Source: Gymnogyps californianus
Taxonomy: Eukaryota > Chordata > Aves > Accipitriformes > Cathartidae
Direction: 5' to 3'
Length of the DNA stretch: 64,000 nucleotides
NCBI RefSeq assembly: GCF_018139145.2
Contig: NC_059500.1
Location: forward strand, 44,811,226-44,875,225
A program made the position numbers and the translations under genes. How positions within the stretch are numbered: the first letter of the stretch is position 1; each line of letters begins with the position of its first letter. The notes under the pieces are model-generated. The model saw only the letters and a list, made by a program, of their open reading frames with translations, was not told the origin of the DNA and made no database searches. This document shows, piece after piece, positions 25,901 to 36,287 of this stretch.

Positions 25901-28900
25901 TTGGCAAAGTTCGCCTAATGATGTTTTTTCCGATTCTCAAACCCCATCCATCAGGATTGCCTCCCACAGTCAGTTTTTCAGAGCAGCAGTCTCAGGTGGT
26001 GGTTGATTTTGGCACAAGTCTCCTTGCATAGTTCATCATTCAATGTTGTCTCTGGTCTTTTCCTACACCAGAGAGATGACAGAGGTGTTGATGATGCTTT
26101 TAACCATACTGCGCTCTTTCTGTGTGCTGTGGAGAGCCTGCTGGTGTTTCCAAATCCGAAAAGTGATATAATCCATTTAAGTTCTTGCATCTGTTTCCAA
26201 ATGGGCTTGACTTGCCCAAAGGCCATGATTAACTCAGTCTGTCTGTTTTCATGTACTGGTATTGTGGTGTCCAACTTAGTTCTCATTCAAATTTTGGCTT
26301 GTAGCACTCTATAGTACATACAGTCTCAAGCAGAGTTGACCAGCCCCTGCTTTGAAACATGTCAAAGGACCTGCTTGGTGAAATGCTGTGGGGATCCCCC
26401 CCCCCACCAAAGGCCTCTCTCACTGAGTGTTTTATCCCACAGTCTGAACCAGAGTTAGTCTTTCATCAGACATTCAGCTTAGCCTTCAGAATTTTTCGAC
26501 TGCCCTCTTAGACATAAGTACTTTGATCCACTCTGTCTCCATTTTTTAACCTCACTTACATTCAAAAGCTTATTGTTCAGATTTTCATACAAATATGCTT
26601 TATTAGAGATAAATTTGTAAAGTATTTATAATGCTGTTTCACTTATCCTTCTTAGTTTGAACTGAAAACCTGCCTAAGCACCGATAGCATCAGAACCAGC
26701 TATTGACTACTGCTACTAGTGCCATTTTCCTGCAGAGTAAATGATTCCAGCATCCAGTGCCATGACATTTTGGGGAGACTTCCGAATTAGATGAAGTTTT
26801 TAAACTGTATCCATCTTTCACTCAGAGCATTTTTCCATTTCATTTTGGACTTGGCAGCGTGTGTTATTCAGACCTTTGAAAACCAGCCAGATGGCTCTCT
26901 AAATCTAACAGGTGGACCAGCAAGAAGGAAAAACATGGTACTATGCTAAATAGGTGCTGAAGTAGCCCCAGTGCCTCCAAAAACATCAGCCTTTTTTCTG
27001 TTCCACGTGAGTGCCAGGCACCCTCACTGAGATGTGTGGCTACCACACACAGAAGTCTCCTCTGTACTTCCCTACTCTATCCCTTCACTTCTTACCCTGG
27101 CTTTCTCTGGCAGAGTAGAGGAAAGGATAGTTCCTAATTTCTCCTTGAAAACACCCTGGAAAACAGGAATGCAACTAATAAGTAGCCCTTGCATTACTAA
27201 GCTCTTCTGCTTCTGATATAATTTAAAATGTTTTCTATCTTTTAAAAGTCATTATGCATACTGTTCCTATGCCAACCGACCCAGATTCCTAATGAGCTTC
27301 CCTTGGTACTACTACTACTACTACAAGAATGAATAATAATTTCCTGTGGGTAGATTTCCCGTGTTTGTGCTCTAATTCAAAGCTTGACCCGTCTGTCCTG
27401 GATTACATGCAGTGTGTCAGGACCCTCCAGCTTTATGGAGTTTTTTTCCTGCCGAACCATTTCTCCCTCACTGGTTTGGAAATGGATTGGCAGCTCAGAG
27501 ATGCTGCAGCAGCATGGAAAGCAGCCAGGTGACAGCCATGAGCAGATGTCATTCAGGTTTGACAGGAAAATGAATTCCAGTTGTGTGATCAAACATTCAT
27601 GGATCTTAAGGGATCCACGTAAATCAGTATCTCCACGAGTCAAAGTCCCTGTGTGCCTGCATGATTACGGCTTTCAAGGTCTTGTGCACTAGTGGGAAAG
27701 CTATGATATCACTGTTTTATTTTGGTATGTATTTCATGTAAGAACATGCAGTAACTTTGAAGAGTTTGAGCGCCAATGCGATAATGCAAATCCACACTGT
27801 TCTATATAAAGTCCTTTAATCTCTCCTGATAAACTTGTTTAATCTCCCCTTATTCAATGATAACAGATTAAAACTTCAATAGGTATACTTGCCTGAGAAA
27901 GACTATTTTGTTGCTGGGTTGGTTGGGGGTTTTTTTTGGTGAAAAGGGCGCAAAACTATTTTTAGAAATAAAGTCAAATTAACCAGGAGAAATGTGATGA
28001 GGTTTAAAAATGTAAAAACTCACTAATTATCAAGTGGACGCTCCTGGACAGTGAATTACATCAAAATATGGGTGGTCTCACAAGAAAGTTAATAGAAACA
28101 TTGTTAGCCTAGGTGACGTAGTGCTGTAGCTTTTCTCCTGCTTCTAAAGTCTGTGATGGTAGGCTGAGCTTTTTTCCTATGAGACATTTATGAAACTTCA
28201 TGGATCTCTTATAATCTCTTGCAAGTGTTTGCTGCAACAACACTGCTGAGGTGGGTGATGCCAAAAATGAATTCTGTACAGGCCTCAAAAAACTGCAGAT
28301 ATTTTCCACATGCTTTCTTGTTGCGTTTTTTTTTAAATGATTGGTTTTGCATACAATACATCTATAAACATGCCTTTTTCCTTCTTTAGGGGCTTCATGG
28401 TGAATGGATGTGAGTTTTGGCGTTTGCTGCACCATTAGCAAGTTCCACTTTCTAATTTAATCAACAACTTTGCAGCAATCTATATTCACTCCTGAATCCT
28501 GAATTACTTCAGAGATTATAACATGTTAATTTATGACTGGCACAGAAATCAAGGCACCCAATGAAAATTTAGAGGTAAAATCCCTATAATTAGTTCACTA
28601 TTTTATACATCTGTATGGTCTTAACCAGTGCTGTTATCTAAAACTAATCTTTGCTTTTCTTAAAGCTTAGATTACACTTTTCTCAGGTCCCTCTAGAAAT
28701 ATTTTTGACAAATGTTACTTTAACTCTATAGTGCAACTTGGATTCCATATTTCAGGATATTTCACAACCTATACAGTTTTCCTGTCATCACTACTGTCAT
28801 ACTCACAGTGCTTTGCAGACACAGGTACAGTATGAAAAGTTAATGAAAAAGTACCATTGTTTCAAGTACATGTTCCTTTAAAGACTCTCATATTAAACCT

Positions 28901-30890
28901 TCTTGTTTGTAAATAAAAAGATTATTTTTCTAAAAACATAGGCAGTAACTTTAAAAAAATCCAGGAACTTTTTTCTCTTTTTTGGCCTCTCACAATCACA
29001 ATTTTTTCCAATCTCAGCTACCTTACAAATTGGTTGAGGCCTTTCTTCAACTACCACACCAACTCTACAGAGCTAAAAGGAGCTGAGAATCATTTTGGTC
29101 AGAAAATAGATACACTGACAGTAGTTATTTTATTAGAAATATATTTCAAGTTACAAACAGAAAGTTCAAAAGATCTGCCAGATTGAAATACAACTCCAGT
29201 GAGAACTCAGAAAGGGAAACCTCTGAAAAATGGTGGTTTTGCCAATCCGTATGAAAGCAGCACGAATCATATGACCCATCAATGTCACTGAAAACTAGGA
29301 GTTTCCAAATAACTGCAGAGCAGTAGCTGTGTACCTGTAACTCCTTGATAAATCACAAACACATCATCTTGGAGTGCTATTCAAATTCCATTGCAATTTA
29401 GCGTGAAATTAAATCAGTTTATTTAATACTAACAAGGAATATTTGAAGAATTTTTTGCTGCTTCTGCTTCGTTCTATATTCTGCAAATCTGAAATCATTC
29501 TGGCTACCATATAAACCAAAAAGGAATTGGCTTCTGGCTGCTGGCAGTGCTTTCTGTCTGCAGAAGTCCATCCAGTGCAAGCTGAACTCTGCTGTGGTTT
29601 AGCTGCCAATGAACTTGTCTGTCTTGGGTTGTACTGGACGATTTTATCCTTTCCATCACTACTCTGGCTTAAGCAAGTCTCAGTGGTTCTCTGCCACTTC
29701 CATGACATTTGTATGCACTATTTCAAAAGCATGACGCCAACTTCATTGCACTTGAGAGATACTCATGAACACCCATCAGTGCTTTCAGTTCTTCAACAAC
29801 TTTTATGCAAGTATAAATTAACCTAGCATGATCACAAAGAAATCTGATTTCAGCAGTAGCTTTTTAGTACGAGGCACCATCACATCCAGACTTCTCTAGG
29901 TGTGTGGTAGTTCCCCATGCTCTTCATTCACATCACCTTAACCTGAAAATCCATATGTTCACTGGAAAGATTTTTCTCATTGTTAAACTCTGAGGAGTAC
30001 CTTAATAAAGCTTCCGTCCTAGTGCTGTGTTTGAGAAATCTAGGCAAAAAATACTTTAAAAGCCAACTTTTTTACACTTCTTTGAATAATAAATTATTAT
30101 TAGGTGATGGAGAGATTATTTAACCTATATAGTCTAAGCCAACTCCAAATAGGTTTTTACCTGAGATGCTCCAAGTGCTTAGGATTTGGTTCTCCATGCT
30201 TAAAGTAAGAGCGTATCTCACTTGGAAATTAATAGTTACTTTTTTTGTAACAATCTTCAAACCTTGTCTTAGCTGGGTCCTTATCAAACTGAAAATAATT
30301 CCTTCTGGGTGACAGGGTGCTATTAACACCAAGTATTTTGAAAACATTTGAATCTGACTGATGCTAGTATAGCCTCAGATCAGAGGTGTTTTCCTGGAAA
30401 ACAGGTAATATATTCATTTAACATGTCCACCTAACCTGTATGCATCAGCTATATCCTCAAGCTTTGTTGTGTTAAGCTCAAAATGGTATAAATATGATTT
30501 GCAATTACTGAAAGCTTCTGGCTGACTTCACATCTACTAGAAGTGCATCCTTTTTGCACAGTGCCCTGGTTCACTGTGAAACTAGTGACGTGCTTAGTCT
30601 GAGCTGTTAAAAAGAAACATCTTTCACACATCCCTAGCACTTGGGGGTTTGTTTTTGACACTTGAGAAAGACATTTGCTACTTATGCACAGTAGTCTTTT
30701 CTACTTCAGCTTGAGAAAAACATTACCTTCTGTCTATGTAAATGTAGCAAAAATAAGTACTTGAACAGGAGGCCTCAGGAAACAGTGTTAATTAAAGCAG
30801 TATGTTAAAAAATTAGTGGCACAATATCAACGCCTACTAAAACAGAAAACAAGAGTTTGTGAACACTATTTTCCCTTTTGTTTCTGGAGT
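19946..30890. other. Unique AT-rich non-coding DNA
   Basis: About 11 kb without a recognised gene or transposon. Overlapping open frames on opposite strands (25978-26286 minus with 26003-26314 plus; 27377-27643 minus with 27384-27692 plus) show no known domain. A C10 run lies at 26396-26405. The frame at 28109-28441 on the minus strand contains an isolated Cys-Cys-His-Cys spacing, discussed under rejected items. Confidence 0.55.
27307..27324. repeat. (ACT)n triplet microsatellite
   Basis: Six tandem ACT units form a short perfect triplet array in otherwise unique DNA. Confidence 0.9.
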
Positions 30891-30897
30891 TCATTTA

Positions 30898-30986
30898 CAG
30901 CCTGATTTTCAGCTGCAACCTCACATCCAGGCTCTAAAGCACTGGGAGCTGCAGCTGTATATTCAGCATATTTGAAAATCAGGCTG
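30898..30986. mobile_element. Hairpin repeat, probable ancient MITE
   Basis: CAGCCTGATTTTCA (30898-30911) and TGAAAATCAGGCTG (30973-30986) are perfect 14-bp terminal inverted repeats. Inside them, GCTG (30912) can pair with CAGC (30964) across a small bulge. The unit is 89 bases long. The 'CCTGATTTTCAG...GGGAGCTG...TGAAAATCAGG' layout matches a palindromic dispersed repeat I recall from sauropsid genomes, which points to a non-autonomous DNA transposon. I see no clear flanking target duplication. Confidence 0.6.
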
Positions 30987-30989
30987 CAA

Positions 30990-33900
30990 GCATCTTCCTT
31001 GCGCTCTGTTTATTTGCTCTGAAATCCAGGCCTGCTGCCGCTGCTCTTCTTACTTCTTTTGAACAAGTGCAGTTTAAGGACAAACCTCTAGGAACACATT
31101 AAATATATATTTCTTGGATGAGTTTAGTAATTCAGCTTAAGAGCACTTTTGACATTAAATTCTTGGAAAGGTCTCTCAAAATCCTAACCAGTGCATGCTT
31201 AACTGCTTTTTCCTGCTTGAGGTTTTTAGTTTAGGCTGAAATAATATCAGAGTAAAACCATTTCAAAATATGTTATTCAGGAAATATCACATAGTAAAAA
31301 AAAATAAAATCCTTAGGGCAAACAAATAGGCATCATTACTTTTTCATCATTTATCAATATTTGCTCTGAGTGTTTGTTTTTTGGCAAAAAAACCCCATAA
31401 CCAGCTGAACATTTCTGAAGCAGAAAGCATTATCCGGTTGTTATCTCCTTTAGAGGTGAGGTGGGGGGGAGCGGGTAATAGATGTAGGAGCAGCCTGAAC
31501 TAAAATTTCATGGGAGAGCAATAACAACAGGAGGAGGGAGAGAGATACATGCAAAAAAATATTTTTTTTCTCAAAGCTAAGCATATCCTAGATTTTGCTC
31601 ACTTCTCAAAGGTCTGCTGACTAGTCGTTTCTTGGTAGTGAAAATTGCTTACAAAAATTGATGCATTTTATTTTTCTATTGTTTGAAAAAGGACGTTAGG
31701 AAAGTGGACATGTTAAACAAAATATTTAACCATGTTAAGACACGTTATTTTCACTTTTTTTTTAATTCACACCTTTTACGTGGAAGAATACAAAGGAAGG
31801 TAGATAGTGTACAGCATAAAATTAATTTAAAATTCTGTATTTATCCTTTAATCTCTTATTACTCATTATCACTCTATTTAAGAATCAGCCTGTGAGTCAC
31901 AGGACAAGGGATTTACGATTCAAAATACTATAGCTCTACAATAGGGTCACTACAATCTATCCAATGAAGTTGTACATCGACACTGAGATGTATTTTAAGG
32001 AGCTGAAAGTAACAGTAACAATCATTCATTATAAATGCATCATTCATTCAACATGAAAATTGAGAGATATCTTACGTCTGTTAAGGTATCCCATTAAGTA
32101 TATCCATTAATACTGTATTTCAATGTCTAGCTAAAGTAAAAGTTGGACTATAGACTATCAGGAGCCAGACCAAAAAAAAAAAAAAAAAATCCACTAAAAA
32201 TGCAACACAAAGAAAAGCGCATTTGCATTCTGTATCAAGACAGGATCAAAACATTTTATTATTTTCTTCAAAATTATTGAAAAGATATTTGTTTGGGTCT
32301 TCCATAGACTAGCTGATTGTCCCTTGCCTATCTAGTCATTGCGATTTTCTTCTTCCCTTAACTCCAACCATTATCTCTGTTTGGAGTGTTTCCTCTTTGT
32401 TTAATTGTAAACTATTCATCAAGCCAGTAAGAGGCTGATACTAGAGTATCACTATACTCTGTTGACCAGAACAGCAATCTGCAATGCTGAAAATGCAATT
32501 TCAAGATCCTGCTGTAAATCAGGTAAAACAGAAACATCAGCTTGATCTCCTGCATCTACAGCCATTAGCTGACCATTGACAGCTCTGGGATTTCAGATCT
32601 CTACTTTTCCTTTGACTAAAGCAACCATTTATGAAAAATGTTTTCTTGAACCTAGTGCAGGCAAAACAAAAGTCAGTCTTGGTTTAAATTAACTGAAAAT
32701 CTTCAGTCTACCCAAAAGATATTTCATCAAAAAGTTCCTAACCTGCTTTTTTGCTGTATAGATACCTACTGAAATAATAATGATAGCAAGTAAACAGTTC
32801 TATGGTTTTAATTCTTGCTGGCATAAGTATCTGATTAGATGAGAAGGATTACCGTAAGTCTCAGACTTTAAACTGCAGTTTGAATGTGTAAACACAGCTG
32901 TCTGATATGTCTCCCATGACTTATAATGGAAATGACAATACTCAGACACTACTATATATTTTTTAAACATTAAAAATAGGAAACTCCAAAGGGTCTCCCA
33001 GCAAGACTGTAGATGCAGGGCAACTTTGCTATAATGCAGAGAATATTACTCAGGGATCAGAAAGGAGAAGGGAGACATAATGATCAGAAATAACAGAAGA
33101 CTAAAACACAGAGAGGTTTCATTAGCAAAGAAAAGCTTTTAGTACAAAATACTTGTCAAGCCAGTAAAAATGTCTGCTGCATCCTACATTGTCCATAACC
33201 CACTAAAAGGAAGAACTGTTTGACTTGAATCTGTATCAGACAGGTCTTTTACAAAATGCCTCCCTTTTAATAGAGTCACTGGTAAAGCTACATCATGAGC
33301 AACTGAATTTAAAAGTTGAGCCCATTCTTACTGTGCCCAGTATTTTAGCCTTACATAATCCTTCATCAGAGCAGTTTTCCCTTTCCCTTTCTTAGAGAAA
33401 ACATAGCTGAACACATATGAGAAAACCAAACCTAAAAATAAAGAGAAAGCAAACTGAGGAATTTCACATTTTATACTAGTAAAGGGCAGGCATCCTTCGT
33501 AATTACCGGCAGAGGGGTCTTACCTGAAGGAGTTCCTTGAATTGAAAAAATGTTTCAGAACATCTCTACAACCAAGAATAACAAGTCCTAAGTGAACTGG
33601 CATTTTCTGACTTTCAGCACCTTTATTCCTTGTTATCTTCTTTTTTAACAGCTTTTCATTTCTTTACCACTTTCATTTGGAAAGTCTAACCAATTTGTAG
33701 GCTTTTCAGAGTCCTACTAGGACAGCAATAGGCAAACAATTTCAAGGATACTTCAGTATCGTTTCCTGTCTTCCTTGCTGTTTCCACCACAGTGTCCTCT
33801 AACCTCTTCACCCCTCTGTCATTACAGCTCACTTTTTCCCTCTCCTTTGGATCCCCCACTGGTCTCAAAATACTCAAGCACCTTCAGTCAAATTTTCTGA

Positions 33901-34646
33901 TCATAGGAGTATGGGTAGCAGATTTTAAAGCAGAAAACCAGGAATACAACGTAAGTCTTAGCATGGAGTGGAAGAGACATGAGAAGTTTCATAGGATCTT
34001 GAGGGAGCTTTCAACAGCAGACAGCAATAATCAGGAAATGTAACATTGCATATGTTCTTTAATAAAAGATAAAGAATTTGGGACTGGAAAGTCTCTAGCA
34101 TACAACATGACAGGCAACATTATGCAGCAATGGGTTTGAGAGTTTCAGACTTCTGCCTCCCTAAACCTATACCCCTCCCTAAAAATAGCTATACTGACTC
34201 ACACTATTTAGCCCAACATTCTTTTCTCATTGGGAGATATGGAGACACCTGGAAGAGTCAGCATTTACAGGATCTCCCATAAGTATCTTTCCATCCTCTA
34301 TCTGCTGTCAAGTTCAGCAGTCTTCTGAGCTCAAGATTATTTAACATGCCCTCTTTAAATGTTTTATTCCACTATGCTCTCTGGTCTCTCCTTGAATCTA
34401 TGGAAATCTCCAGCCAACACATCCTCAGGCAAAGACATCACCACACCCACTGTCCATCGCATGTCAGTCTGGAACCTGGGAGCCTGGAGTTTGGCTTGCA
34501 CAACTTCATTTGCTTCAACTACCTCCAGCTCAAGACTAGCTTTGCCTTTCTCACACCAATAAGCCTTTCAGACCCTGGCACCCCTCCATCCCTTAGTGGT
34601 ACCTTAAACACAGCATAACATTGCTATGCTTATGACAGCACCACCT
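30990..34646. other. Unique AT-rich non-coding DNA
   Basis: No gene is recognised. Contents are a G-rich run at 31455-31475, an A18 tract at 32172-32189 and a C/T-rich area at about 33770-33860. The frames at 34346-34618 are open on the plus strand in two registers, but neither has a recognisable domain. They stop just before the LTR fragment. Confidence 0.55.
32172..32189. repeat. A18 homopolymer
   Basis: There are 18 consecutive A residues. They could be the poly(A) tail of an insertion too degraded to recognise, but the sequence upstream matches nothing I know. Length in the assembly may be unreliable. Confidence 0.9.
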
Positions 34647-34993
34647 TGTCGTGGTTTAACCCCAGTCAGCAGCCAAGCACCATGCAGCCGCTCCCTCACT
34701 CCCCGCCCCCACCCCTGCTCCTGGTGGGACGGGGAGGAGAATCGGGAAAGAAGGCAGAACTCGTGTGTTGAGATAAGAACAGTTTAGTAAAATATAATAC
34801 TAAGAATAATAATAATGAAATATAGTAATAATAATAGTAATGAAAAGGAATATAACAAAAAAAACCAAAAAGGGGGGTGGTGGTGGAGAAAAAAACCCCA
34901 GTGATGCACAATGCAATTGCTCACCACCCACTGACCGATGCCAGAGCCGTGATCCGCCCCTCCCGGCCAACTCCCCCCTGTTTGTATACTGGG
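34647..34993 (-). mobile_element. Endogenous retrovirus LTR fragment, minus strand
   Basis: The left edge TGTCGTGGTTTAACCCCAGT is the reverse complement of the LTR 3' end seen intact at 36.4 kb (...CCTAAACCATGACA). Shared blocks follow in the expected order: GCAGCCAAGCACCATGCAGC, CTGGTGGGACGGGGAGGAGA, GTTGAGATAAGAACAGTTTA, CAGTGATGCACAATGCAATT and CCAACTCCCCCCTGTTTGTA. The copy stops just past the TATA region, so about the first 100 bases of U3 are missing. It has accumulated (TAA)n and A/G-rich expansions. Where the 36 kb copy has TATATAAA and ATTAAA, this one reads TATACAAA and ACTAAA on its own strand, so it is probably an inactive promoter. Confidence 0.85.
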
Positions 34994-35196
34994 CAAGATA
35001 TTGCTGCCCGGCTAGAGAACCTGGTTGTGAAAGTATGTCGTGTAGATGCCCACGTACCTAAGAGTCGGGCCACTGAAGCACATCAAAACAATTAACAGGT
35101 AGACAAGGCTGCTAGGATTGAAGTAGCTCAGGTAGATCTGGATTGGCAGCATAAGGGTGAATTAATTATGGCTTGGCGGGCCCATGACACCTCAGG
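34994..35196 (+). pseudogene. Retroviral pol remnant, RNase H-integrase junction
   Basis: One plus-strand reading frame runs from 34994 to about 35196 and is interrupted by a single TAA at 35093-35095. Its translation includes the stretch LVVKVCRVDAHVPKS before the stop. After the stop it includes a DLDWQHKGEL-like stretch and a RAHDTSG-like stretch. I recognise this as the end of RNase H and the start of integrase in bird class III (ERVL-like) pol. The recognisable part breaks off before the rest of the integrase zinc-binding region. It abuts the LTR piece on its left, but that LTR is on the opposite strand, so this is not the normal internal region of that LTR. It cannot encode a working enzyme. 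Confidence 0.68.
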
Positions 35197-36001
35197 CCCA
35201 AATCACTCTCTTTTGCTTTGATCCATCTTTGGCTCAAGCCAACACAAACATTTGCTAGTGTCATATCATATGAAACCAGGACACACCTCTTCCATAGTTA
35301 GGGGGTTAATTGCTTGCATCCATGCCCAAAGAGCTAAGGCTCAAAAGTCTAAATCTGCTCAGTTTTGCTTCAGAATGATCTTTTTAGGAAGAATACGTCT
35401 GCCAATATTTTACTCCTTACTAGCTTCTCTTTTTCTCTTTTTTTAAAGAGCCCACTAACTTGGTCTGTTTAAAGCAATAATTTTTCCCTGATCTTTTATA
35501 CTCGACCTATCACTTGTCAGCTCACATCACAACCTTTATGGGAGCTAAGATTCTACACAATATTGTGTGAAATCAAAAGAAATCTACACTATTTATTTAC
35601 CTGTTAGCTGCACCTGACCTGAAAAGTTAGAATATGAACGCAACACACATTCCTTTTTACAGCCTATATATCAGCTTTGTGCTCAGCAATGATAAAAGAT
35701 TTTTACCTGACAGGAAAAATATAGTCTACACAATATACATTATTTTCAGTAGATATAGCAAAATATATTTAGTAAAAACAGAGTTCAATGTTACTATTAA
35801 ACTCTTCAGAGAAACTCTCAATGTTGGAAAACAAGTAAAATGCCACAGAACTGTGTTTCTGAGTCTTATAAGAAATTAAAGAGGAGGTACTAGTACTTTG
35901 AATGCCTAGTGGGAGGCTAGATTATCTATACCATATTAAACCCTTCTGCTTCTTGTGTGCTGGTCCACTCACAGGTAATCACTGCCTAATGCATAAACTT
36001 A
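35197..36001. other. Unique spacer between ERV remnants
   Basis: I recognise no retroviral or host coding sequence. An 81-codon plus-strand frame at 35634-35879 is low-complexity. The last five bases (ACTTA, 35997-36001) form the left target-site duplication of the solo LTR that follows. Confidence 0.55.
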
Positions 36002-36103
36002 TGTCCTGGGTTCAGCTAGGATAGTTGATTTTCACAAGAAGCTGGGAGGGGACACAGCCAGGATAGCTGACCCGAAATAGCCAAGGGGCTATTCGACACC
36101 ATA

Positions 36104-36111
36104 TGACGTCA
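36104..36111 (+). promoter_or_regulatory. Consensus CRE (TGACGTCA) in LTR U3
   Basis: A perfect palindromic cAMP-response element lies 7 bases upstream of the TATA box. CREB/ATF-type factors bind this motif. It survives without a mutation in an otherwise aged LTR, and it is CpG-containing, so methylation could silence it. Binding is inferred from sequence only. Confidence 0.8.
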
Positions 36112-36118
36112 TGCTCAG

Positions 36119-36126
36119 TATATAAA
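36119..36126 (+). promoter_or_regulatory. TATA box of the solo LTR
   Basis: TATATAAA follows the CRE and is followed by the GC-richer ACTGGGGGAGCTGG. It is placed as expected for an LTR core promoter, so transcription would start about 25-30 bases downstream, near 36150, and run rightward. Confidence 0.8.
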
Positions 36127-36281
36127 CTGGGGGAGCTGGCCATGGGGAAGGAGGGATTGCCTTGGGAACAGGCTGGGCATCGGGTTCCAGGTGGTGAGCA
36201 ACTGCATTGTGCATCACTCGCTTCATATTTTCTTTATTAGTATTATTGTTACTCTTAGTCATTCTGTCCTTGTGTTGTCCT

Positions 36282-36287
36282 ATTAAA
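36282..36287 (+). terminator. ATTAAA polyadenylation signal of the LTR
   Basis: The common ATTAAA variant lies about 130 bases after the predicted start, near the R/U5 position of the LTR. The equivalent site is mutated to ACTAAA in the companion LTR at 34.65 kb. Confidence 0.6.

Noticed and set aside
28109..28441. Minus-strand 110-codon frame with a C-x2-C-x12-H-x4-C spacing like a zinc finger
   Set aside because: A single finger-like spacing without the usual hydrophobic positions or linker, no repeats of it and no neighbouring exon evidence. Chance is the simpler explanation.
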